The notes beneath the pieces were generated by a model, which worked only from the letters and a program-made list of their open reading frames with translations, made no database searches and was not told the origin of the DNA. Positions 10,888-19,863 of a stretch of 64,000 bases of DNA are shown one piece after another. This stretch comes from Lineus longissimus (lineage: Eukaryota; Nemertea; Pilidiophora; Heteronemertea; Lineidae): positions 16,992,599-17,056,598 of the forward strand of contig NC_088309.1 of the NCBI RefSeq assembly GCF_910592395.1. The letters are read 5' to 3'. Position 1 is the first letter of the stretch. The number at the start of each line of letters is the position of its first letter. A program made the translations under genes and the position numbers.

Positions 10888-13800
10888 AGAAAGTAAACCA
10901 ACTCCTAGATGAGGACTCTGAGCTAGATGATGATGACTGTGAGTGGATTGATTCTATTCGACCTGGTAATGGTCACTCACCGAAAGATGTACGATGCCGG
11001 ATGATGTTGACCGATTCCCGACAGGAAGTCACATTCCAGGTGGACACTGGAGCGTCCGTCAACTTGATTCCTCTACGATTGGCTGTTCACACTGAGCTTT
11101 CTCCCACAACGAAACGCCTAAAAATGTGGAACGGCAGTGAAATTCACCCGGTAGGATCGTGTAGGCTTGTGATTGGTAATCCAAAAAACTGTAAGCGCTA
11201 CTCAGTTGAGTTTGTTGTTGTAAAGGAGAACCTGATGCCTCTTCTTGGCCTCAAGGCTGCGCAAGGGATGAAACTCGTCACGATCAACGACTCCATTATG
11301 GAACGCATCGCAGCTGTGAGCGTTTTAGACAAGTTTGCTGATGTGTTTGACGGCAAGCTTGGGAAACTTCCAGGCACCGTGCACCTGGAAGTTGATGAAG
11401 GTGTTATGCCTGTTGTAACACCATCGCGCCGCATACCAGTGGCACTTCTTGCTAAGCTTAGGCCAGAGCTAGAGCGTTTATCTGACATTGATATGCTTGC
11501 CAGAGTTGAGCAACCAACTCCCTGGGTCAGCCAACTTGTCCTAGCTGAAAAGAAATCTGGAGAACTCCGCATCTGCCTCGATCCGAGGCCACTCAACCGT
11601 GCACTGAAACGTGAACACTTCCAGCTACCTATACTGGAAGACAAACTCCACAACTTGGCGGAGTCGAGAGTCTTCTCCAAGCTTGATTTATCGTCAGGAT
11701 ATTGGCACGTCGAACTAGATGAGGAATCGAGCCTCCTCACCACCTTTCAGACTCCTTTTGGTCGTTACCGGTGAAAGCGTCTACCATTTGGCTTGAATGT
11801 CGCTTCTGAGATTTTCCAAAGGAAATTGCTCGAAGCCAGCGACGGACTCACTGGAGTCGAATGCATCGCCGATGACGTCGTCATTCATGGAAGGAACACT
11901 GAGGAACATGATCGCAACCTGGAAGCTTTCCTACAACGCTGTCGAGAGAAAGGGATCAAATTAAACATCGCAAAGCTTGAACTGCGATTATCTGAGATAA
12001 CTTTCATGGGACACATGGTTACTGAACGTGGTTTACAGGCTGATCCAGAGAAAGTGCGAGCTGTTGAGAGCATGTCCGCTCCTACTAACTTGGAGGGACT
12101 GCGACGTTTCCTGGGAGTGGCAAACTATCTAGCAAAATTTCTCCCTAATCTGACTGAGGTGACGACACCTATGCGCAATCTCACAAAAAAAGATGTGCCG
12201 TTCGTCTGGTCGCAGACTCAACAAACAGCCTTTGAAACTGTAAAGCGCCTTGTCACTCAAGCCCCTGTTCTGGCATTCTATGATCAAACCAAGGAACTCC
12301 TGCTAGAAAACGATGCATGTGAGCATGGCGTTGGATCTGTCCTGCTCCAAGGTGGCCGCCCAATTGCATTTGCAAGCAGATCGCTTACCGAGACTGAACA
12401 ACGCTGGGCCCAAATCGAGAAGGAGATGCTGGCTGTGGTCTTTGGCTTGGAAAAGTTCCACCATTATACCTATGGCCGCATGGTAGATGTGGTAACTGAC
12501 CATAAGCCGCTAGTGTCAATAATCACGAAACCGCTCTGTAAAGCGCCCAGGCGGCTACAGTCGCTCCTTCTAAGGACTCAGAAGTATCAGATCAATCTAG
12601 CCTACAAGCCTGGAACCTCCATCCCTATTGCAGACACCCTGTCTCGCGCGCCACTTCCCGAAACTGACTCAATGGACTCGGTTAACGTGAGCAATGTGTC
12701 TTTCTTGCCCATCAAGCCACGGAGACTTGATGAAATCCGACGTGAAACTGAAAGGGACGCAACGTTGATGTCTCTCAAAGACACCATCTTGAAAGGCTGG
12801 CCGGACTCTAAGCATAATCTGTCTGTCACCCTGACCCCCTACTTCCATCACCGCGATGAACTAACTGTGCAGGATGGCATTGTGTTGCGTGGAGAACGTA
12901 TCGTTATCCCCTTGGAACTGCGGAAGGAACTAAAGGCTAAGTTGCACGCCAGCCACTTGGGCATAAACTCCCGCTTACGTAGAGCCAGGGAACTCATTTT
13001 CTGGCCAGGCATGTCAGCGGAGATCCGGTCGTTTGTCGAAACCTGTGATACCTGTGCCACCTTCGCTGACAAGCAGCCCCCAGAGACTCTGAACTTGCAT
13101 GATGTGCCGGACCGTCCGTGGTCCAAGGTCGCAAGTGACCTGTTTTCCTTCAAAGGGAAAAACTATCTCGTTACGGTTGACTACTTTAGTTCATTCATCG
13201 AACTGGATTACCTCCATGATATCACGGCAGACACCGTCATTGCAAAGATGAAAATGCATTTTGCTAGGCATGGCATTCCAGACATTCTAGTCTCGGACCG
13301 CGGAACCCAGTTCACGTCTGATCAGTTCAGGCGATTCAGCACCAACTGGTCGTTCACACACGAGTTCATTAGCCCGGGTAACTGAAAGGCTAATGGTGCT
13401 GTAGAGGCCGCCGTGAAGGTGGCTCAGAAACTGTTGACAAAATCCAAAGCAGCCAAGGAGGACCCCTACTTGGGGCTACTCAACATCAGGAACACCCCAA
13501 CGGAAGGCCTACAGTCTAGCCCTTCTCAGCGACTCCTCGGGCGCCGCACAAAAACACTCATACCTTCTACCCAAGACAGGCTCCTCCCTCGCCTGCCATC
13601 AGGAGAAAAGGAACGTATGGAAAATCGTAAACTCAACATGGCTCAGATGCGTAATGGTGGTCGCCATGACCTTAAGCCGCTTAAGCCTGGTGACCATGTT
13701 CGCATTCAGCCGACTCGGTTTGGTCCGGCAACTGTCGCAAAACGTCTCAAGTCTCGCACATATGAGGTCACCGCTCTAGGCAAAACTCTCGTGCGCAATC

Positions 13801-14072
13801 GACAACAGCTAAGGTTCAAACCATCGCTGCCTACTGCAACCGCGACGACCCTGGAGTCAACCAATGTCAAAGTAATCCCTGCGAGGCCAAGTCCAAAGCC
13901 AAACTCTGACGATTCGAACACTGAAAAACGGAACAATGAACAACTGGTGTCAAGTGCCGCAAGTGACACGCCCGCTAAGGCCAGCACTGAGCAAAGCGTA
14001 ACCCAAACTCCGGCTATCCGTACTACGCGTTCTGGTAGAGTCATTAGAGACCTTCCGCAGCCTTACGAATAG
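10888..14072 (+). pseudogene. pol: Ty3/gypsy Pol (protease-RT-RNase H-integrase) with two in-frame stops
   Basis: One reading frame runs from the right border of the inverted-repeat complex to the stop at 14072. Domains in order: retropepsin (VDTGASVNLIPL, about 11041), reverse transcriptase (PRPLNRALKREHF; SKLDLSSGYWHVEL; LPFGLNVASEIFQ; catalytic IADDVVIHG near 11861), RNase H (NDACEHGVGSVLLQ; ASRSLTETEQRW; TDHKPL) and integrase (an H-H-C-C zinc finger around 12946-13063, then the D-D-E core SDLF, SDRGTQF, VEAAVK). The C-terminal tail is basic and Ser/Thr-rich. TGA codons at 11772-11774 and 13383-13385 sit in the same frame, the first at a position usually occupied by tryptophan. The start was removed by the insertion. 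Non-functional in this copy. Confidence 0.92.
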
Positions 14073-14867
14073 CCTTACGACTACGTTCATGTCATCAGAT
14101 TTTGCGGTCTTGTGACGTTTTACACATACGATTAGCTAGAATATTATCTGTAGCTACCATGATATCCGTAGTGTGAAAACGGTTTTACAAAACATCATAT
14201 TTCAGGCGAATAATAATGTCAATAGTGATCGGTCTTAGTTGTTATCATTCTAGAACTAATTTCCTATGCATTTCATTAGTTTTGATCGGAATGTGGTGCC
14301 TGGGTGATGTTTTATTCACCCATTGACATGTGAACCATATCCGTCAAAGAGGACACTTTCCATTTAATTCAATGCGGTAACGATGAGCTTTTCGCAATGC
14401 AGAGAATACATCAATAACTGCGATTAGATCATCGCCTTTTCAGTACTTGTTACGTGTCACACAGGTATATTAAAGGACTGAAGCAGTAGTCGTCCTCACT
14501 TCACGGATAACCAGCGAGATACACGTCAGGTAAATACAGTTTTGGAATAGTTTTCCTTTTGCGATAAAATTATGCTATCTTATTCAAAATCGAACTTTTA
14601 TTAGTCCCTTAGAATAGACTTAACCCTCAACAGCAAATAGCCGCCCTCCTAACTTTCGGCTCGTCTAGAAAGTGGGAAATATTGGAATTTCAAACTTTTT
14701 CCTCTATCTATCCCGTTCTATGTTTAGGGTGATACATGTTGATCATATTTTACCAACTAAAAACCTCCTTTCCTTTCCAGCATGGATACTAAAAAAACGC
14801 CAACAAGATTTTTCCCCGCGCTGGACATCCTTCTATTTGGGAAGTAGTTGCAAAACAACTGCCTTCA

Positions 14868-14952
14868 GATCAGCAAATGATGGAGATGTTGATTTCCTTA
14901 GTTAAGAAGTGATTAGAAGTAAGGAAAGCAGCATTGCCATCATTTGCTGATC
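14868..14952. repeat. 85-nt two-stage hairpin
   Basis: The outer arms GATCAGCAAATGATGG (14868-14883) and its exact complement (14937-14952) enclose a second matched pair, tttcctta and taaggaaa. The structure could be a tiny MITE or a folded RNA. No target duplication is obvious. Confidence 0.7.
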
Positions 14953-14993
14953 CTTCCTAGATCTAGATTTTCATGTTACACAACTGTGCTGCA

Positions 14994-15077
14994 AATAAAT
15001 CTTCTCTCAAAGTGATATGCAAGTCCTTTCTGAGTAATAAATCTTCTCTCAAAGTGATATGTAAGTCCTTTCTGAGT
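14994..15077. repeat. 42-bp tandem duplication
   Basis: The unit aataaatcttctctcaaagt...ctttctgagt (14994-15035) is repeated immediately (15036-15077) with one C/T difference. It lies just downstream of the Harbinger transposase stop on the minus strand. Confidence 0.85.
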
Positions 15078-15223
15078 TGTTTCAAGTTTCTGAGGCGTTT
15101 CTTGTAAGATACGATGAATTATGCAAGGTACAAGTAGTTCTCCAAAGTTGGAGGGTCCTGTTCGAAGTACCGACTCGTCTGATTGCCATATAGGCAGGTA
15201 TAACAATTTAGGAGAACAGCACC

Positions 15224-15638
15224 TGTACGGGGAGTAGAGTCCGCCCCGCCCGTAGGGGTTCTTGCTCTCACCAGTCACCGATAGAAGATGGCTGGGGAGC
15301 AATTCGTGGAGCTGTACGACGAGTGCAACGAAGAATAGAGTTGTAACAGGTTTATTTGCAGAAGGAAGTCCCCGGTTGATACATAATTTGTAGTGGTTCA
15401 GCTGGAGCCTTTCCGACGAGGCGTTCCCCCGACGGCAGCTAATTCCAAAACTGTCGATATCAAATCACATTGCGAACACCTGACGGTATCACGGTCACAG
15501 TCCATAGGCTTAGTTTCATAAACAACCTTGATTATTATATAACAGATATAGGCCTAGTCCTGATATCTAACCTTATACCGTCAGCTGTGCATTTATCTAT
15601 CATATATTTATTGTGTATACTAGAGACATTCTAGTACA
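15224..15638 (-). repeat. 3' LTR of the small retroelement
   Basis: 415 bp, near-identical to 17073-17487. Preceded on the minus strand by a G-rich purine tract (complement of 15639-15649). Confidence 0.8.
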
Positions 15639-15910
15639 TGCCCCCCTCTAACGAAGATCGACAAAGGTACTGAGTCGATCGACCTTGTCCTCAAGGTCAC
15701 ATAAGGAACTACTCCACCAATTCATTAATTACAACAGCTGGATTAAATTACCGGTTGGACGATTAAACAATAATAACATATTATAGATATCTCGAAACGA
15801 TAGTCATAATCCGATATGTAGATATTGTCCTGATAATCTGCATTGTCTAAATCCGATATATAAGTAGAGAAAAAAAAGTTTAATTTGTACATGTAATGAA
15901 GTTATGGCTT

Positions 15911-16867
15911 TCAGTTCCACTTGAATAAAAGGTATAATGTCGATGACGAATCAAACTTTGGGATAGCAATAGCGCCCAGTTCTATGTTGTGGTTCGGAAT
16001 AAAGTACTCTTGAAACGGATTAAGACGACCACCTATGACAAGCAAATAAACGGACAGTTTGTTAACTACCGACAATGAGTTCCTGCCCATACTTGATCTC
16101 ACATACTCCCATACGCAGTCGTCTACTGAAGCAGTTCCGCTCATACTTATTCCTGCAAAGGGCAAGTCTCTATGAGAATCTGATCTTGTAGCGATTTGAA
16201 TATTCAGTTGATCTTTCACATAGCACGGTAGCCCCCTGTATCCCTCGGACGTGGACGTCGGTTCCGTGCCTAAAGCAGCTTGCTGTGACGTATAGTGTAA
16301 CTGTGTTTGATTATTCCCACTCGGTTCTTCCGTAGCGATTTCTTCAATGTTAGGGTACATGCTATTTGTAATACAACTATAATATTCTGGAACATCAATC
16401 AGACAGTCCGTTAATATTAATTCCTGATCCGCAAACTCTTCTGGTCCAATTTTGACTTCAGTAGACGAATCACCACGTGAAAGTTCATCACATGTTGTAA
16501 TAGGCGCTACAAATATCTGATCTGGATCACTTTTTCCCTTCTTGTTGCTGTCGTGGTTTTGTCCTATACCAAGAGTAGGTTCTATGTCTGAACACCGGTC
16601 CAAAAGATCTGTTCCTTCTCGAAATATCGTGTATTGTTGAGAAAAGACTGTGTTGTCTTTAGGAAATCGACGATTGCTTTCCTCTTCATTATTAGGCTCA
16701 AACGATGGTGCGTGTGGATTTAATGGTCCGACAGTAGTGGTCTGACATTGAGTTCGCTCACCGTTGTTTAACACCATCCGTAACTTCTTCCGCTGAATGA
16801 AATCCAGCATACGGGCTTTGTCCCTTTTTCTTTTCCCTGGTGATTTTCGACAAACTTGTGGTGTCAT
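15911..16867 (-). CDS. Unrecognised ORF of the small LTR element, with a KSPGKRKRD motif
   Basis: This 318-codon open frame can be read further upstream (to about 17018) before a stop. That adds a segment with WNLNVFADGCKLTLEW just before the ATG used here. The N-terminal part carries a basic motif, KSPGKRKRDKARM, followed by a helix ending in QRKK. Comparable 'SP..KRRD..R...F...K' segments occur in many invertebrate transposon-associated open frames as I remember them, but I cannot name a domain. The rest is acidic and polar, with no transmembrane segment and no RT, protease or integrase motif. It fills most of the interior of the element and may be a Gag-like or DNA-binding protein, or a captured host sequence. 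Function unknown. Confidence 0.5.
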   Translation of the reverse strand: MTPQVCRKSPGKRKRDKARMLDFIQRKKLRMVLNNGERTQCQTTTVGPLNPHAPSFEPNNEEESNRRFPKDNTVFSQQYTIFREGTDLLDRCSDIEPTLGIGQNHDSNKKGKSDPDQIFVAPITTCDELSRGDSSTEVKIGPEEFADQELILTDCLIDVPEYYSCITNSMYPNIEEIATEEPSGNNQTQLHYTSQQAALGTEPTSTSEGYRGLPCYVKDQLNIQIATRSDSHRDLPFAGISMSGTASVDDCVWEYVRSSMGRNSLSVVNKLSVYLLVIGGRLNPFQEYFIPNHNIELGAIAIPKFDSSSTLYLLFKWN

Positions 16868-17054
16868 TTCCCGTATGGTCCCACAATAATCGTTTCGCCG
16901 CCATTCGAGAGTTAATTTGCATCCGTCTGCAAAAACGTTTAAATTCCATGTTGCATCATCGGCGCACAGTCCAAGATTTCTTAATACTGATCCACGAGTG
17001 TCATGTTGAAATTGAGTTTAACATTGTCCTCCACAGTAAGATATTTTCACCAAG

Positions 17055-17072
17055 CCCACTTAGCGGGTGCCA
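17055..17072 (-). promoter_or_regulatory. Primer-binding-site-like sequence of the small LTR element
   Basis: Read on the minus strand, the bases after the LTR end GTACA are TGGCACCCGCTAAGTGGG. The TGG start and direct adjacency to the LTR support minus-strand orientation of the element. Confidence 0.55.
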
Positions 17073-17487
17073 TGTACGGGGAGTAGAGTCCGCCCCGCCC
17101 GTAGGGGTTCTTGCTCTCACCAGTCACCGATAGAAGATGACTGGGGAGCAATTCGTGGAGCTGTACGACGAGTGCAACGAAGAATAGAGTTGTAACAGGT
17201 TTATTTGCAGAAGGAAGTCCCCGGTTGATACATAATTTGTAGTGGTTCAGCTGGAGCCTTTCCGACGAGGCGTTCCCCCGACGGCAGCTAATTCCAAAAC
17301 TGTCGATATCAAATCACATTGCGAACACCTGACGGTATCACGGTCACAGTCCATAGGCCTAGTTTCATAAACAACCTTGATTATTATATAACAGATATAG
17401 GCCTAGTCCTGATATCTAACCTTATACCGTCAGCTGTGCATTTATCTATCATATGTTTATTGTGTATACTAGAGACATTCTAGTACA
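17073..17487 (-). repeat. 5' LTR of the small retroelement
   Basis: 415 bp, same length as the partner at 15224-15638 with few differences. Bordered on the outside by the duplication CACC (17488-17491). Confidence 0.8.
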
Positions 17488-18351
17488 CACCCACCAAGTA
17501 ATATTTTGCAACGGGAGACAGCAGAACCTTCAAATTCTTTCGAAAGTCCAGAAATGCAAATTCGCGTATCAAATGACCAAACTCCCATTCAACGCATTCC
17601 CGAACGGACGACATGTTTCTGTTAAACTGCTCCTCCTCCGCAATCAAAACCGCTCCTATGAATGGACTGATCAGATATCTCCTAACGGGGTACGCTGGGT
17701 CACCGTAGATGGCAAACGGACGATCGTTCTGTCTCTTAGATTCCTTTCGTCCGTTACCTCCATGAGCCCACTCATCCTCAGCAAAGCACAATCATGTCGG
17801 CGGCCTTCTACAGGACCGTAGAGATGTGCGATTACTCCACAGGGGATCACGATGGATTGAAACTTTAACGCATGAACCCTCTTGTGGCCGTTGTAACAAA
17901 TCCTTTGGTTACGGGTTGGCCTGCAAATAGGACGCACCGTGCCATCCACAAAACCGACAACATTTTGTAGCGGCGCATCCTTAGCATGTATCGCATCTGC
18001 GTAAATCTGAAGTTTTCTCGGAGTCATCCATGGATTTTCAAGTGTTTGCAAGCGATGGCGATGATTGTCATATAGCAGACTCACAGTCTCGTTCATGATC
18101 ATGGACAAAGTTGAGGCAGGGTGTCCGAAGATACGCTCCAATTCCGACAAACGATTGGGATAACACAGTCGCCTTAAGACAATGCACAGGGCATCAAGGC
18201 CGCTGCAAATGCACCGATTTGCCAATGTCATCCTTTCTGGGATTCCAAGTAAGCATGGAAGACTATAAATGTCAGCTTTCCGAAATCGAAAGTCTGTCCA
18301 GCATTGGTCGTCTGTGTAGGTTTCCAAATTGAATCTTGGCCATAGCGGGTC

Positions 18352-19019
18352 GGTTCTAGGACAATTCCCCCCCGGACAATTGCCCCCCGGACTATTCCCC
18401 CAGACAATTCCCCCTGGACGATTCCCCCCGAGGACAATTCCCCCGAAGGACAACTCCCCCTGGACAATTCCCCCCCCGAGGTCAACTCCCCCTGGACAAT
18501 TCCCCCCGAGGACAACTCCCCCTGGACAATTCCCCCTGGACAATTGCCATCGCCAATACCACTGTCGTGCAGTAGAAACTGCCCATCACGATCTGTCAAC
18601 TGGTGTTGTCTCGGAATTTATAATTCGGCTGCATTACCAGGGAGTGGTTAGGGATTCCCGACTTGTTGCCTGTTGTCTGTGAGTTATCATACTTTTAAGG
18701 CGAAAGTATATGCTTCTTCGATGAAAAATACATGTACAGGTAGCATGTATAGATTTTAAAAAATTCTGAATAAAGTTGTTCTTTGAGTTTGATGATGACC
18801 ATCATCATTGGCATCATCTTGCGTGGACCGACGTTGTCCGGGTGGAGTTGTCCTCGGGGGGGGGGGGGGATTGTCCAGGGGGAGTTGTCCTCGGGGGGGG
18901 AATTGTCCAGGGGGAGTTGTCCTCGGGGGGATCGTTCTCGGGGGGGGAATCGTCCAGGGGGAATTGTCTGGGGGGAATAGTCCGGGGGGCAATTGTCCGG
19001 GGGCAATTGTCCTGCTCCC
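18352..19019. mobile_element. Mutator-like MITE with repeat-built terminal inverted repeats
   Basis: The 668-bp insert is flanked by a perfect 9-bp duplication TAGCGGGTC (18343-18351 and 19020-19028), the size typical of Mutator-like elements. Both ends are inverted arrays of GGACAATT(C/G)CCCCC-type units (18360-18545 and 18840-19015), which form long TIRs that can fold on each other. The middle (18546-18839) is unique non-coding sequence. There is no transposase, so it is non-autonomous. Open frames across the arrays are low-complexity artefacts. It sits inside the Harbinger transposase frame, and deleting it with one duplication copy restores that frame. Confidence 0.8.
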
Positions 19020-19129
19020 TAGCGGGTCATACGTAATCAATCTCTCAGGCGGAAGATTGTCAAGTATCAGATAGATGAAATCGTAGTCTTCGTTGTCGAT
19101 CGCCATGCGAAGGAAGTCCATGGCCACAC

Positions 19130-19490
19130 GCACCGTATGGAAATCTACAAGTACTGTACAGTCCCCCGACCGGTTTTTCTTGCGCATCCAATGATTTACA
19201 TAACATGACAAAGAGCAGTGTGAAGTAGACACCACACAATATGATGATAAGGGACAATTATACAATAGGCCTATTGATAAACATATAATACCTCACAGGC
19301 CTAAAGTACAATAGAGCTATCCGTAACCGGGTCTCCAGCGAAAACGCCAAAATGCCATAGTCGGACGCGGTTACGGTTACGGATTGTTAAATGTAGCCGT
19401 CGGCCTAACCGTCCGGGTGCGAAAGCTCCCTATTAAACCTGTGGACCGTTTAGAATTGTGATCTGTGTTCACCAATAGTAGGGTACACTT
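19130..19490. other. Non-coding Harbinger/gypsy border zone
   Basis: No gene seen. The right Harbinger end must lie here, but I could not fix it. The stretch acgcggttacggttacgg at about 19366 is a possible terminal motif without a confirmed partner. Confidence 0.4.
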
Positions 19491-19710
19491 AAGACTTTCC
19501 GCGCTATGTAGTGGATTATCAGTTTCATTAGTTAATACGGACATTCCGCGCTATATTATAGTGGATTATCAGTTTCATTAGTAGTTAGTTAAGACTTTCC
19601 GCGCTATATAGTGGATTATCAGTTGCATTAGTTAGTACAAACATTCTGCGCTTTATAGTGGACTAGTTTCATTTGATAGTTACTACAAACTTTCTGCGTT
19701 TCCTTTCCTC
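19491..19710 (+). repeat. About 50-bp tandem repeats in the gypsy 3' region
   Basis: Units resembling gactttccgcgctatatagtggattatcag...attagttagta start near 19492, 19540, 19592, 19641 and (partial) 19688. They lie immediately upstream of the polypurine tract and 3' LTR, a common position for tandem repeats in Ty3/gypsy elements. Confidence 0.75.
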
Positions 19711-19723
19711 AAAAGAGGAAGGA
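19711..19723 (+). promoter_or_regulatory. Polypurine tract of the Ty3/gypsy element
   Basis: AAAAGAGGAAGGA directly abuts the TG start of the 3' LTR, the place and composition expected for the plus-strand primer. Confidence 0.8.
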
Positions 19724-19858
19724 TGTTGCGTGGTGTCTTCGGTTGGGTCGTCGATGTAGTTTTACTTTCCACATGTCTTGAATAAAGTTGTTAGATTTTA
19801 GCCAGCATAATTATGTCCTCACTGTGTCTTCTCATCGATCATCTTACTTGACGAAACA
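19724..19858 (+). repeat. 3' LTR of the Ty3/gypsy element
   Basis: 135 bp, same ends as the 5' LTR, lacking an 18-bp stretch present there and with about two substitutions. Followed by the target duplication TGTCA at 19859-19863. Confidence 0.85.
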
Positions 19859-19863
19859 TGTCA

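Larger units (their letters stand above)
14073..15118. other. Gypsy 3' non-coding region and undefined Harbinger border
   Basis: No gene after the Pol stop. The stretch contains retrotransposon 3' sequence, then somewhere before about 15118 passes into Harbinger sequence. I could not identify the Harbinger terminal repeat or its target duplication. A hairpin (14868-14952) and a 42-bp tandem duplication (14994-15077) lie here. Confidence 0.5.
15224..17487 (-). mobile_element. Small LTR retroelement lacking reverse transcriptase (TRIM/LARD-like)
   Basis: Two 415-bp direct repeats (15224-15638 and 17073-17487) begin TGTACGGGG and end TAGTACA. They differ at only a few bases and are flanked by a 4-bp duplication (CACC at 15220-15223 and 17488-17491). 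Orientation is set by internal signals read on the minus strand: after the right-hand LTR comes TGGCACCCGCTAAGTGGG (primer-binding-site-like), and before the left-hand LTR comes the purine tract TTAGAGGGGGGCA. The 1.43 kb interior has a single long minus-strand open frame and no protease, RT or integrase, so it must depend on another element's enzymes. It is inserted in the Harbinger transposase. Confidence 0.8.
15119..19120 (-). pseudogene. Harbinger (HARBI1-like, DDE_4) transposase, interrupted twice
   Basis: The minus-strand pieces at 19120-19029, 18351-17488 and 15223-15119 form one transposase. An N-terminal piece (MDFLRMAIDNEDYDF) is followed by YDPLWPRFNLE, a helix-turn-helix-like region, and the catalytic DDE_4 core: GFVDGT, NGHKRVHALKFQS, EGRRHDCALLRMS, then SVRECVEWEFG and finally a cysteine-containing tail. 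Removing the MITE (9-bp duplication) and the LTR element (4-bp duplication) brings the frame back exactly at both joints. A separate one-base frameshift near 17715 (before the AIYGDPAYP stretch) breaks the central part. The catalytic D, D and E are visible. The element has no detectable ends and is dead. Confidence 0.85.
3726..19858 (+). mobile_element. Ty3/gypsy LTR retrotransposon with nested insertions
   Basis: Near-identical short direct repeats at 3726-3878 and 19724-19858 begin TGTTGCG and end CGAAACA. They are bracketed by a perfect 5-bp duplication TGTCA (3721-3725 and 19859-19863). Inside, in order, are a TGG-starting primer-binding site, gag with two zinc knuckles, protease, reverse transcriptase, RNase H, integrase, 3' tandem repeats and a purine tract. 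The element is a single insertion now spread over 16.1 kb because other elements landed in it: an inverted-repeat complex (about 5.08-10.89 kb) between gag and pol, and Harbinger material downstream of pol. Short LTRs and the paired CCHC knuckles resemble the Mag-type lineages, which is an inference. It is defective: interrupted, with two in-frame stops in pol. Confidence 0.9.

Noticed and set aside
11772-11774. TGA as selenocysteine or reassigned codon in Pol
   Set aside because: Only two occurrences, in a dead nested transposon, and the host genes in the window use TGA as a stop (62322-62324). Mutation is simpler.
18329-18682. Pro/Gly-rich open frames (both strands) in the Mutator-like MITE
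   Set aside because: They are translations of the GGACAATTCCCCC repeat array and have no independent support.
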